In this document: piece after piece, positions 17,210-25,765 of the stretch | How positions within the stretch are numbered: the stretch's first letter is position 1 | How the letters are laid out: each line of letters opens with the position of its first letter | Assembly (NCBI GenBank): GCA_002027195.1 | Contig: MWJO01000049.1 | Location: 1 to 55,750 of the forward strand | Direction: 5' to 3' | Length of the DNA stretch: 55,750 nt | Source of the DNA: Streptomyces sp. GKU 895 | GTDB lineage: Bacteria > Actinomycetota > Actinomycetes > Streptomycetales > Streptomycetaceae | The notes under the pieces: generated by a model | Databases searched by the model: none | What the model was told of the DNA's origin: nothing | Seen by the model: only the letters and a program-made list of their open reading frames with translations | Position numbers and translations under genes: made by a program

Positions 17210-18244
17210 ATGATCCAGTTCGACGCGGTCCACAAGCGCTTCCCCAACGGCACGACAGCGGTCCACGACCTCTCCCTGGAGATCCCCGAGGGCGGCGTGA
17301 CGGTCCTCGTCGGATCTTCCGGTTGCGGCAAGACGACCACCCTCAGAATGATCAACCGGATGGTCGAACCGACCTCCGGCACCATCAAGGTCGGCGGCAA
17401 GGACGTCACCCGGCAGGACGCGGCCGAACTGCGCCGCTCCATCGGGTACGTCATCCAGCAGGCCGGCCTCTTCCCGCACCGCACGGTGCTCGACAACATC
17501 GCCACCGTGCCGCTGCTCCTCGGCCACGGCCGACGCAAGGCACGAGCCCGGGCGGCCGAGCTGCTGGAGACCGTCGGCCTCGCCGCCGACGCCGGCAAGC
17601 GCTACCCCCACCAGCTCTCCGGCGGCCAGCAGCAGCGGGTCGGCGTGGCCCGCGCGCTCGCCGCCGACCCGCCGGTGCTCCTCATGGACGAGCCCTTCGG
17701 CGCGGTCGACCCGGTGGTGCGCACCCAGCTCCAGGACGAACTGCTCCGGCTCCAGAAGGAGCTGAGCAAGACCATCGTCTTCGTCACCCACGACGTCGAC
17801 GAGGCCGTCCGGCTCGGCGACCAGATCGCGATCTTCCGCACCGGCGGCCACCTGGTGCAGTGCGCCTCCCCCGCCGAGCTCCTCGCCCGGCCCGCCGACG
17901 ACTTCGTCGCCGACTTCCTCGGCGCCGAGCGCGGACTGAAGCTGCTGTCGCTGAAGACCCTCGCGGGCGTCCCGCAGGGTCCCGCACCGGAGGGCGGCAC
18001 CTGGTCCCTCGTCCTCGACGCGGCACGCAAGCCCCTGCACTGGGCCTCGCCGGACGCCGAGCTGCCCGTACGGCCGCTGACGGACGGCGACTCCCTGCTG
18101 TCCGCGCTCAACGAGTCGATCGCCTCCCCCACCGGCCTGATAGCCCGCGTCGACGCGGCGGGCGTCCTCACCGGCGTCACCTCCCGCGACGACATCCACA
18201 CGCACGCGGGCCAGGCGCACAGCGAAGCGCGGGTGGCCGCATGA
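17210..18244 (+). CDS. opuCA: Osmoprotectant (OpuC/ProV-type) ABC transporter ATPase
   Basis: The 344-residue protein has Walker A (VGSSGCGKTT), the Q-loop QQAGLFPH, signature LSGGQQQRVGVARAL, Walker B (VLLMDEPFGAVD) and a switch His (VFVTHDVDEA). A C-terminal region of about 100 residues ends with TGLIARVDAAGVLTGVTSRDDI, a CBS-like module typical of glycine-betaine/choline transporters. ATG at 17210 follows AAGGGACA. Its stop overlaps the first permease start (ATGA). It should energise import of a quaternary amine such as glycine betaine, carnitine or choline. Confidence 0.9.
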   Translation: MIQFDAVHKRFPNGTTAVHDLSLEIPEGGVTVLVGSSGCGKTTTLRMINRMVEPTSGTIKVGGKDVTRQDAAELRRSIGYVIQQAGLFPHRTVLDNIATVPLLLGHGRRKARARAAELLETVGLAADAGKRYPHQLSGGQQQRVGVARALAADPPVLLMDEPFGAVDPVVRTQLQDELLRLQKELSKTIVFVTHDVDEAVRLGDQIAIFRTGGHLVQCASPAELLARPADDFVADFLGAERGLKLLSLKTLAGVPQGPAPEGGTWSLVLDAARKPLHWASPDAELPVRPLTDGDSLLSALNESIASPTGLIARVDAAGVLTGVTSRDDIHTHAGQAHSEARVAA

Positions 18245-18881
18245 CCATCGACTGGTCGTGGATAGGCGACCACACCGACGACCTCACCAGCCTCACGGTC
18301 TCCCACCTCCAGGCCGCGCTGACCGCCGTCTTCTTCGGGCTCCTGATCTCGCTGCCGCTCGCGGTCGTCGCGCACCGGGTCCGCCCCCTGCGCGGCTTCC
18401 TGCTCGGCCTCTCGAACGTCCTGTTCACGATCCCGTCGATCGCGATCTTCGTCCTCCTGCTGCCGATCAGCGGCCTGACCCGCACCACCACGGTCATCGG
18501 CCTGACGGTCTACACCCTGGTCGTGCTGCTGCGGAACACCGTCGAGGGCCTCGACTCGGTCCCCGCGAAGACCAAGGAGGCGGCGAAGGCGATGGGCACG
18601 CGCCCGCTGCGCACGCTGCTCACCGTCGAGTTCCCGCTCGCGCTCCCCGTCATCATGGCGGCGTCCGGATCGCCACGGTCATGTCGATCTCGCTGGTGTC
18701 CGTCGCCACCTACATCGGCGACGGCGGCCTCGGCCAGCTCTTCACCGACGGCTTCCAGCGCGACTTCCCGACCCCGGTGATCGCGGGCGTGGTCCTCACG
18801 ATCCTGCTCGCGGTCGTCGCGGACGCGGCCCTGGTCGCCCTCCAGTACGTCCTCACCCCCTGGAAGAGGAGGCGGGCCTAA
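18241..18881 (+). CDS. opuCB: OpuC-type ABC permease, first subunit (frameshifted)
   Basis: The protein starts IDWSWIGDHTDDLTSLTVSHL and has five to six hydrophobic segments (AALTAVFFGLLISLPLAVVA, FLLGLSNVLFTIPSIAIFVLLL, VIGLTVYTLVVLL). The cytoplasmic EAA loop is KEAAKAMG. A one-base loss near 18660 breaks the frame just after LALPVIMA; the next frame continues GVRIATVMSISLVSVATYIGDGGLG to the stop at 18881. The repaired length of about 213 residues fits the family. It overlaps the ATPase gene by 4 bp and is 3 bp from the second permease. Confidence 0.85.
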
Positions 18882-18884
18882 GAC

Positions 18885-19547
18885 ATGTACGAGCTCATCA
18901 GGAACCTCGGCACCTGGCTGACCAGCGGCTCCAGCTGGACCGGCACGGACGGCATCGCCCACCGCCTCGCCGAACACCTCCAGTACTCGCTCCTCGCGAC
19001 CCTGGTCGCGGCCGCCATCGGCCTGCCGCTCGGCCTGCTCATCGGCCACACCGGCAAGGGCGCCTTCCTCGCGATCAACCTCGCCTCCTTCGGGCGCGCC
19101 CTGCCGACCGTCGGCCTGGTCGTCCTCGTCTTCCTGGCCGGCGGACTGTCGATGCTGCCGGTGTACGTCGCCCTGGTCGCCCTCGCGGTCCCGGCGATCG
19201 TCACCAACACCTACGCCGGGATGACGGCCGTCGACGCGGACGTCAAGGACGCCGCCCGCGGCCAGGGCATGCGCGGCCACCAGGTGCTGTTCCAGGTCGA
19301 ACTGCCGCTCGCGCTCCCCCTGATCATGACGGGCCTGCGTCTCGCGCTGATCCAGGTCGTCGCGACGGCCACGATCGCCGCGTACGTCTCCTTCGGCGGC
19401 CTCGGACGCTACGTCTTCGACGGCCTCGCCCAGCGCGACCTCGTCCAGGTGCTGGGCGGCGCGGTGCTGGTCGCCGTCATCGCCGTGACCCTCGACCTCG
19501 CCCTGTCCGGCCTCCAGCGCTTCCTCTTCCGCCACCGCACCGCCTAG
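18885..19547 (+). CDS. opuCD: OpuC-type ABC permease, second subunit
   Basis: This 220-residue integral membrane protein has about six hydrophobic segments and the EAA-type loop VKDAARGQGMRGHQ. ATG at 18885 follows GAGGAGG. Sequence layout matches the other permease (SLLATLVAAAIGLPLGLLIGH, ATATIAAYVSFGGLGRYVFDGL). With the ATPase and lipoprotein it forms the four-gene OpuCABCD-like set. Confidence 0.9.
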   Translation: MYELIRNLGTWLTSGSSWTGTDGIAHRLAEHLQYSLLATLVAAAIGLPLGLLIGHTGKGAFLAINLASFGRALPTVGLVVLVFLAGGLSMLPVYVALVALAVPAIVTNTYAGMTAVDADVKDAARGQGMRGHQVLFQVELPLALPLIMTGLRLALIQVVATATIAAYVSFGGLGRYVFDGLAQRDLVQVLGGAVLVAVIAVTLDLALSGLQRFLFRHRTA

Positions 19548-19559
19548 GGAACACAGACC

Positions 19560-20492
19560 ATGAACCGACGCACCCTCCTCGGCGGCCTGTTCGCGGCCGC
19601 CTCCGTCCCCGCCCTGACCGCCTGCGCGAGCGGCATCACCTCCCTCGACGGCCAGGGCTCCGCCTCCGGTGGCGGCGGCTCCAGCAAGGGCGGAGTCACC
19701 ATCGGCACCGCCAACTTCACCGAGAACCAGGTCCTCGGCTACCTCTACGCCGCCGTGCTCCAGGACGCCGGTGTGAAGGTGAAGGTCCGCCCGAACCTCG
19801 GCACCCGCGAGATCGTGATCCCCGCCCTGAAGAGCGGCGACATCGACCTGCTGCCCGAGTACCAGGGCGCCCTCCTCAACTACCTGGCCCCGAAGGACGA
19901 TTCGGCGGAGCCCGGCACCATGCAGAACGCGCTCACGCTGGCGATGCCCAGCGGCCTCCAGGTCCTGCCGTACGGCCAGGCCGCCGACTCCGACTGCTTC
20001 GTCGTCACCCGCGAGACGGCCCGGAAGTACGGTCTGACCTCCCTCGCCGACCTCGCGAAGCAGAACGGCAAGCTCGTCATCGGCGCCGCGCCCGAGGTGA
20101 AGAAGCGCCGGGTGGGTGCGATCGGCCTGAAGGACGTCTACGGCGTGGAGTTCAAGGAGTTCAAGTCGCTGGACTCGGACGGCCCGCTCGTCAAGGGCGC
20201 CCTGAAGAAGGGCGACGTGGACGTCGCGAACCTCTTCACCACCGACACCGACATCGCCGGCAACGACTGGGTCGTGCTGACCGACCCCAAGAACCTGATC
20301 CCCAGCCAGCACATCGTCCCGCTCATCGCCGACCGCAAGGCCGACGACAAGGTCCGCAAGGCCCTCGCCCGGCTCGGCAACGTCCTGACCACGGACCAGC
20401 TCACCCAGCTCAACAGCCAGGTCGACAACGACAAGAAGGACCCGGAGGACGTGGCGAACACCTACGCGAAGCAGCACGGGCTGACGAAGTGA
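19560..20492 (+). CDS. opuCC: Osmoprotectant-binding lipoprotein (OpuCC-like)
   Basis: The 310-residue protein has a twin-arginine-like start (NRRTLLGGLFAAASVPA) and a lipobox LTAC with Cys22. The mature part is a type II substrate-binding fold: VTIGTANFTENQVLGYLYAAVL, RPNLGTREIVIPALKSGDIDLLPEY, YGQAADSDCFVVTRE and the typical QLTQLNSQVDNDKKDPEDVANTY end. The tight spacing to the permease shows the operon. The family binds glycine betaine, carnitine, choline or related amines; the exact ligand is not readable. Confidence 0.9.
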   Translation: MNRRTLLGGLFAAASVPALTACASGITSLDGQGSASGGGGSSKGGVTIGTANFTENQVLGYLYAAVLQDAGVKVKVRPNLGTREIVIPALKSGDIDLLPEYQGALLNYLAPKDDSAEPGTMQNALTLAMPSGLQVLPYGQAADSDCFVVTRETARKYGLTSLADLAKQNGKLVIGAAPEVKKRRVGAIGLKDVYGVEFKEFKSLDSDGPLVKGALKKGDVDVANLFTTDTDIAGNDWVVLTDPKNLIPSQHIVPLIADRKADDKVRKALARLGNVLTTDQLTQLNSQVDNDKKDPEDVANTYAKQHGLTK

Positions 20493-20631
20493 GCCGTCGC
20501 TGACACGTCGACGATCCGACGGCGATGATCTGACGATGAATCAGCCAAGAATCGTTAAACAGACACGTTCAGTGACCGATCGCACGCGTACGGTGATCAG
20601 GCGTCAACCGTACGACTCCTGAGGACACGTC

Positions 20632-21294
20632 ATGGCCTCCAACCGCCGGGCCTTCGTGACGGTCACCGCCGTCGGCGCAGTGGCCGCCGCCCCCGCCGCG
20701 GCGGCCCCCGCCACCACCGGCCACCCGCACGACTCCCGCACGGCCCTCGCCGAACTCCTCGCCGGGAACCTGCGGTACGCCACCGGCCGCTCCCGCCACC
20801 CGCACGAGAGCGACCGCCTGCGGCACGGTCCGGCCGGCGCGCAGCACCCCTTCGCGGTGGTGGTCGGCTGCGTCGACTCCCGGGTCCCGCCCGAGCTGGT
20901 CTTCGACCAGGGCCTCGGGGACCTGTTGTGCATAAGGACGGCCGGCCAGGTGCTGGACGAGGCGGTGCTGGCGTCCGTCCAGTACGGCGTCGAGGAACTG
21001 CGCATCCCGCTGGTGGTCGTGCTCGGGCACGAGCGGTGCGGGGCCGTCGCGGCCACGCTGGAACACCTGCGCACCGGGGCCCCCGTGCCCGCCCACCTGA
21101 ATCTGCTGGTCGACGAGATCACCCCGTCCGCCCACCGCACCCGCGCCCTGCCCGGCGACTGGGCCGAGCACACCATGACGGCGCACACCCGCTGGGTCCG
21201 GGACGCCATCCGGGCCGACCCCGCCTTCCGCCGCGCCCACGTGGCGGCCGCCCGCTTCGACCTCGACACAGGCCTCGTCTCGGTACTGCCCTGA
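20632..21294 (+). CDS. Secreted beta-carbonic anhydrase
   Basis: This 220-residue protein has an N-terminal twin-Arg hydrophobic leader (SNRRAFVTVTAVGAVAAA). The zinc ligands of beta-carbonic anhydrases are clear: Cys80-x-Asp82-x-Arg84 (VVGCVDSRVPPE) and His133-x-x-Cys136 (LGHERCGAVAA). It would interconvert CO2 and bicarbonate outside the membrane. Most Streptomyces beta-CAs are cytosolic, so export is the unusual point. It is a single-gene unit, with about 140 bp of upstream non-coding DNA. Confidence 0.87.
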   Translation: MASNRRAFVTVTAVGAVAAAPAAAAPATTGHPHDSRTALAELLAGNLRYATGRSRHPHESDRLRHGPAGAQHPFAVVVGCVDSRVPPELVFDQGLGDLLCIRTAGQVLDEAVLASVQYGVEELRIPLVVVLGHERCGAVAATLEHLRTGAPVPAHLNLLVDEITPSAHRTRALPGDWAEHTMTAHTRWVRDAIRADPAFRRAHVAAARFDLDTGLVSVLP

Positions 21295-21408
21295 GCCTCA
21301 GCTCCGCGGGCCCGCCGTCGCCCCCAGGGGACCTCCCGGTCATCCCCAGCCCGAACACGGGGGCTATCCCCAGTGCGGCGGGGGCCCCGGCTCCCTAACT
21401 TTGAGTGC

Positions 21409-21849
21409 ATGAGCGGAATGGACGCGCGGGACGCCGACCTGAAGAAAGAACTCGACGCCACCCTGCAGGCCCGCAGGGAACTGGGCGAGGAGTACGAGTC
21501 CGCACTGGTGGACTCCTTCCTGGAGAAGGTCGACCAGCGCATCGACGGCGCGGTGGAGCGCCGGGTGCGCCGGCAGCTGGCCGAGCAGCAGATGGTGGTG
21601 GCCCGGGGGGCGCGGAAGCCGAGCCCGACGGACTCCTGGGGCGAGCGCTACGGCTTCGGCATCGTCTCGCTGGTCCTCGCCGTCCCGCTGTCCGCGATCG
21701 GCGGCGGCATCGCCCATCTGCCCGGCCTGCTGGTCGCCTGGGCCGGCATCGTCGGCGTCAACGCCTTCCAGGCCGTGCGCACCAACCCCGAGCTGTTCCG
21801 GGGCCGGCGGCACCGCAAGTCCGGGCAGGACAGCGAGTGGGAGGGCTGA
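21409..21849 (+). CDS. Coiled-coil plus membrane-helix protein, DUF1707-like neighbourhood class, unknown function
   Basis: The protein of about 146 residues has a charged, helical N-terminal half (LKKELDATLQARRELGEEYESALVDSFLEKVDQRIDGAVERRVRRQL) and two adjacent hydrophobic helices (FGIVSLVLAVPLSAIGGGI and LPGLLVAWAGIVGVNAF). It is a widespread Streptomyces 'integral membrane protein' type without known function. ATG at 21409 or 21418 are both possible and neither has a strong ribosome site. It converges with the SDR gene, 6 bp apart. Confidence 0.75.
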   Translation: MSGMDARDADLKKELDATLQARRELGEEYESALVDSFLEKVDQRIDGAVERRVRRQLAEQQMVVARGARKPSPTDSWGERYGFGIVSLVLAVPLSAIGGGIAHLPGLLVAWAGIVGVNAFQAVRTNPELFRGRRHRKSGQDSEWEG

Positions 21850-21855
21850 CCGGCC

Positions 21856-22620
21856 TCACGCCTGGCGGGTCGGCAGCACCATGATCTGACGCAGGTTGAC
21901 ATGCCGGGGGCGGCTGGTGACGTAGGCGACGACGTCGGCGACCTCCGCCGCGGACAGCGTGCCCATCGCGTCGACCATCCCGCCGACCTGTTCGCGCAGA
22001 CCGTCGTTGTCGATGTGCGAGGCGAGTTCGCTCTCCGTCAGCCCCGGCTCGATGTTGGTGACCCGCACGTCCCGCGGCCCGAACTCACCGCGCAGCAGCG
22101 CCGACAGGTGGGTGACCGCGGCCTTCGTCGCCCCGTACACGGCGTAGTTGGTGAAGCCGGTGACGTGCGCGCCGATGGACGAGACGTTCACCAGGTCCGC
22201 GCTGCCGCCCCGCGCGGCCGCGTCCGTCAGGTCCTTGGCGAAGGCGCCGATGACGCGCAGGACGCCGGTGACATTGGTGTCGATCATCCGCTGCCACTCG
22301 TCGACGCGGGCGTCCTCGATCGGGTTGGGCAGCATGACGCCGGCGTTGTTGACGACCAGGTCGACGCTCCCGTACTCCTCGTGGATCCGCTGCACGGCGG
22401 CGTCCACCGAGGCCCCGTCGGTCACGTCGGCGACCACGGCCAGTGCCTGCCCGCCGTCCGCCCGGATCTTCCCGACGACGGCCTCCAGCCGCTCCGCCCG
22501 GCGTGCCAGCAGCGCGACCTTCGCGCCCTGCGCGGCCAGCCCGACGGCGACGGCCTCGCCGATACCGCTCGCCGCTCCGGTGACGACGGCGGTACGGCCG
22601 GCCAGGTTCTCGTACGACAT
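21856..22620 (-). CDS. Short-chain dehydrogenase/reductase
   Basis: The 254-residue classical SDR has the NAD(P)-binding TGAASGIG near residue 14, NNAG, the catalytic Ser in NVSSIG and the YxxxK dyad in YAVYGATKAAV. ATG at 22620 follows GAGGAG. It lies back to back with an XRE regulator across a 148-bp gap holding three related half-sites, a common pattern for a regulator controlling its divergent oxidoreductase. The substrate is unknown. Confidence 0.9.
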   Translation of the reverse strand: MSYENLAGRTAVVTGAASGIGEAVAVGLAAQGAKVALLARRAERLEAVVGKIRADGGQALAVVADVTDGASVDAAVQRIHEEYGSVDLVVNNAGVMLPNPIEDARVDEWQRMIDTNVTGVLRVIGAFAKDLTDAAARGGSADLVNVSSIGAHVTGFTNYAVYGATKAAVTHLSALLRGEFGPRDVRVTNIEPGLTESELASHIDNDGLREQVGGMVDAMGTLSAAEVADVVAYVTSRPRHVNLRQIMVLPTRQA

Positions 22621-22696
22621 GAGTACTCCTCGGTGAGTGAGTCGCCCGGTGTCTCCCGGCGACCGTCCACCACCCTCGCGCCGCCCGGCGCGGCCT

Positions 22697-22735
22697 ACCC
22701 AGGGATGCGCTTTTCCTGGGTCTGGCAGAACCAGG
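22697..22735. promoter_or_regulatory. Candidate operator between SDR and XRE regulator
   Basis: ACCCAGG at 22697-22703 and CCTGGGT at 22715-22721 form a perfect inverted repeat (11-bp spacer), and a third half-site ACCAGG ends at 22735. A TACGAT hexamer at 22756-22761 lies 7 bp before the regulator ATG, so the regulator mRNA may be leaderless. Confidence 0.5.
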
Positions 22736-22768
22736 TTGGAATTCCGCCGCTCCCCTACGATCGAACCC

Positions 22769-23593
22769 ATGGACGGGGACCTCGGAGACTTCCTGCGCTC
22801 ACGCCGCGCCCGCATCCAGCCCGAGGAGGTGGGGCTGGCCTCGTACGGGCGGCGCCGCGTACCCGGGCTGCGCCGCGAGGAGGTGGCCCAGCTCGCCGGC
22901 GTCAGCGTCGACTACTACATCCGCCTGGAACAGGGCCGCGGCCCGAGCGTCTCGGACGCGGTCCTGGACGCGATCGCACGCGTCCTGCGCCTCGACGACA
23001 CCGAGCACGCCTATCTGCGCGCGGTGGCCAGGCCGCCGAAGAAGCACACGCCCCGCCGCAACGCCCCGCGCGTCCGCCCCGGCGTCCAGCTCCTGCTGGA
23101 CAGCATGGAGCGCACGCCCGCGTTCGTCCTCGGCCCCGGCATGGAGGTCCTGGCCTGGAACGCCCTCGGCGACGCCCTGCTGGGCTTCAGCCGGATGGCG
23201 CCGGCCCGACGCAACATCGTCCTCCAGCTCTTCCTGGAGCCCGGCGGGCGCGACCTCTATCCCGACTTCGCCGCGGTCGCCGCCCAGACCGTCGCCCACC
23301 TGCGCCTCAGCGCGGGCGCCCACCCCGACGACCCCGCCCTGCGCGACCTCGTCGGCGAACTCTCCCTCAAGAGCGAGGACTTCCGCCGCCTGTGGGCCGA
23401 CCACCAGGTCCGGGCGTGCATGTACGGCGTGAAGCGTGTCCAGCACCCGGTCGCGGGCCTGCTGACCCTCCCGTACGAGTCACTGACCCTCCCGGAGACC
23501 CCGGACCAGACCCTCGTCGTCTACACCCCGGAACCGGGCTCGGAGACGGCGGAGCGGCTGCAGCTGCTGGGAAGTTGGGCGACCACCCACTGA
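22769..23593 (+). CDS. XRE-family transcriptional regulator with MmyB-like ligand domain
   Basis: The 274-residue protein has an N-terminal HTH (LRREEVAQLAGVSVDYYIRLEQGRGPSVSDAVLDAIARVLRL) and an MmyB-like PAS-type ligand domain (QLLLDSMERTPAFVLGPGMEVLAWNALGDALLG). ATG at 22769 is used because the motif RSRRARIQPEEVGL starts right after it; no ribosome site precedes it, which fits leaderless initiation. It is divergent from the SDR gene it probably controls. Confidence 0.88.
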   Translation: MDGDLGDFLRSRRARIQPEEVGLASYGRRRVPGLRREEVAQLAGVSVDYYIRLEQGRGPSVSDAVLDAIARVLRLDDTEHAYLRAVARPPKKHTPRRNAPRVRPGVQLLLDSMERTPAFVLGPGMEVLAWNALGDALLGFSRMAPARRNIVLQLFLEPGGRDLYPDFAAVAAQTVAHLRLSAGAHPDDPALRDLVGELSLKSEDFRRLWADHQVRACMYGVKRVQHPVAGLLTLPYESLTLPETPDQTLVVYTPEPGSETAERLQLLGSWATTH

Positions 23594-24144
23594 GCGGGAC
23601 AAAAGGGGAAGAGAGGAATTGGGGAAGAGGAGAAGAGGAGAAAAAAAATATGCGCGGGGACCGCCGCACCCCCGTTACCGGGGGGGCGGGACGACGGCGG
23701 TCCCCGCGAGGGACGTCGACCGGGTCAGGGCCAGGTCTGGCGTCCGGCGTCCATGGAGGTCCGGGAGCCGCTCCGGAGGTCCTTGGACGTTTCGGTGCCG
23801 GCGGGGGCGGGGAGCCGCTCCCGCCCTGCCGACACCCACTAATGTGCCGGACGCGTGTTAAGCGAGTGCTGCGCGGACGTGACACCCTCGTACCACTTCC
23901 GGGAAGTCCACCGATTCGGTAGGCAAACGGAAGTTCGCCGCCCGCCCCGCCGGTTCACCGGACGTTCACCGCTGCTTTCCGCCCTTGGCGAGGAAAGCCG
24001 ACGGGACTCGGCCACTCCGTCAACGAGAAGTCGCCGGCTCACCCGATGTACGGAACCAGTCGGTCATCGACTCGTCCGTCACGTCGTCCAGCCGCACAGT
24101 TCGAGGCATCCGAACATTTCATCCACCCTGGAAGGGGTGCTCGC
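23594..24144. other. Gene-free stretch between XRE regulator and serine recombinase
   Basis: This 551-bp stretch starts with a purine tract (GAAGAGGAG repeats and an A8 run), then a long hairpin (listed separately), then about 430 bp with no convincing ORF, tRNA or obvious attachment-site repeat. The last 20 bp hold the GGAAGGGG ribosome site of the recombinase. The region probably carries the recombinase promoter and possibly its recombination site. Confidence 0.6.
23653..23708 (-). terminator. Long hairpin with U-tract on the minus strand
   Basis: CGCGGGGACCGCCG (23653-23666) pairs perfectly over 14 bp with CGGCGGTCCCCGCG (23695-23708); the loop contains a second hairpin (CCCCG/CGGGG). On the minus strand the stem is followed by a T8 run (23641-23648), the classic rho-independent layout. 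There is no annotated minus-strand gene to its right before the recombinase. Confidence 0.7.
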
Positions 24145-25713
24145 ATGCCCGGCTGGTCCAGGAGCTTCTTCGATCCCTCGCTCGTCGTGGCCCTGGAGGC
24201 CGGACGCACCTTCGAGGAATGGCTCGGCGGTCGCATACCCGCCGTGGACTACGCCCGGATCAGCGCCGACCAGAGCACGCGGTCCGCCGTCCTGGCCAAG
24301 GGCCGAGCGCCAGGCACGGGGATTCGCCACCAGCACGAGGAGAACACCGAGACGGCAGCCGAATTCGGTGTGGCCATCGTCAAGTTCTACGAGGACAACG
24401 GACTGACGGCCGCACAGCCGGCCCTCGTACGCCCGGCCTTCATGGAGATGGTCGACGCTCTGCACTGCCGAAGGACGACCGAGGGCTTTCCCGTCCTGGC
24501 GCTCGTCGCCACGGAACATGAACGCGTGTGGCGGCTGGCTTCGGACTTCACCCGGGTCCGCCAAGCCGTCACGGTCACCGACGAGGGACTGTTCATCGAG
24601 CGGCGAAGCGTGTTCGATCTCGGTTCGCTTCGCCACGCCGAGGCGACCGTCACCAGCGAGGGCGAGGTGCGGAGAGCGAAGGAGCGCATCGAGCGCCATG
24701 TCCGGCGCCGGGCGATCGACGGCGGGACACCGGGAGGACGCAGACGCTTCGGCTGGCTACCACCCGACCCCCGCTCCGGGCGGAAGATCAATATGCGCAG
24801 AGACCCCGAGGAATGGCCCGTACTCCGCGAGATGATCGACTCCGCACTGTGTGGCACGAGTTGGAACGCCATCGCCCGGCGACTCAACACCCGGGGCGTC
24901 CCGACCGCCTCGGGAAACCGGTGGAGCGGAGCGACCGTACGCCAAGCCCTCGTCAACCCCGTGATGTGCGGTTACCGAGCCATTCACGGCGAGCTGGTCC
25001 GTGACCCGGCCACCGGCGCACCGGTCGTCGGCCAATGGGACGCCCCCGCAACCGTCGAGGAGTGGAAGGCTCTCGTACGACTCTCCCGGGAGCGGGGCTC
25101 GAAGAGAGGCACCCGTCTGACGAACGGCGGCCCGCCCGCAGGGGTCGAGCCCCGGAGCCTGCGCAAGTACCTGTTCAGTGGGTACTTGCGCTGCGGTGCT
25201 TCCCGAGCGGATGGCTTGGTGTGCGGTTCCAAGATGGGTGGTTGTGCACGGCCGACCGCGACGAACCCCGCCAACGCCGTGTACGTGTGCGCCGCTCTGG
25301 ACTGCGGCGGCACGGCGCGCAGTGTCCGTGACGTCGATCGCCACCTTCAGGAAGTGGTGCTCGCCCTGCTCGACGAGCAGCGCGGCGTCGCCGAGGAGCG
25401 GGAACCGGAGTGGGCCGGGACTCCGCTGCTCCAGTCCTTGATCAACAGGCGTGCTTCTCTCGGGCCTGAGCAGAGAACCGAGCTCGAGGCCCGGATCTCC
25501 GGGCTGGAGGCCGCCCGGGAGAAGCACAGCCACAGCCGACGGGACGCGGCGGCCTGCTGGGACGCGTCACGCTGGCCCGTGATGAGTCTCGAAGAGCGGC
25601 GGACGGCGGTGGGCACCGTCCTGCGGACGGTGACCGTCCTGCCGCTCCCGCCCGCCCGGTCACGCCGCGCCCCGTTCGACCCCACGCTCCTGCGGATCAC
25701 TGCCGCGACGTGA
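24145..25713 (+). CDS. Large serine recombinase (resolvase/integrase family), orphan
   Basis: The 522-residue protein has a catalytic domain with YARIS (Arg and nucleophile Ser), RPAFMEMVDAL and HERVWRLASDF (E-R-V-W-R in place of the usual D-R-x-x-R). A recombinase domain follows (GGTPGGRRRFGWLPPDPR ... WNAIARRLNTRGVPTASGNRWSGATVRQALVNPVMCGY), then a zinc ribbon (YLRCGAS ... VYVCAALDCGG) and a helical C-terminus. About 35 residues precede the catalytic domain. ATG at 24145 follows GAAGGGG; the frame is open further upstream. It is a lone gene with no excisionase, phage or conjugation genes nearby, between otherwise ordinary core genes. Confidence 0.85.
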   Translation: MPGWSRSFFDPSLVVALEAGRTFEEWLGGRIPAVDYARISADQSTRSAVLAKGRAPGTGIRHQHEENTETAAEFGVAIVKFYEDNGLTAAQPALVRPAFMEMVDALHCRRTTEGFPVLALVATEHERVWRLASDFTRVRQAVTVTDEGLFIERRSVFDLGSLRHAEATVTSEGEVRRAKERIERHVRRRAIDGGTPGGRRRFGWLPPDPRSGRKINMRRDPEEWPVLREMIDSALCGTSWNAIARRLNTRGVPTASGNRWSGATVRQALVNPVMCGYRAIHGELVRDPATGAPVVGQWDAPATVEEWKALVRLSRERGSKRGTRLTNGGPPAGVEPRSLRKYLFSGYLRCGASRADGLVCGSKMGGCARPTATNPANAVYVCAALDCGGTARSVRDVDRHLQEVVLALLDEQRGVAEEREPEWAGTPLLQSLINRRASLGPEQRTELEARISGLEAAREKHSHSRRDAAACWDASRWPVMSLEERRTAVGTVLRTVTVLPLPPARSRRAPFDPTLLRITAAT

Positions 25714-25730
25714 CCGGGGAAGCCTTGCCC

Positions 25731-25758
25731 GGGGTGCCGTCATCGAGGACGGCACCCC
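25731..25758. terminator. Bidirectional hairpin between recombinase and cbs
   Basis: GGGGTGCCGTC (25731-25741) pairs perfectly with GACGGCACCCC (25748-25758) over 11 bp, between the convergent stops at 25713 and 25766. Confidence 0.75.
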
Positions 25759-25765
25759 AGCCGCC

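Noticed and set aside
24145..25713. Recombinase as part of an intact prophage or ICE
   Set aside because: No phage, plasmid-transfer or replication genes are found on either side.
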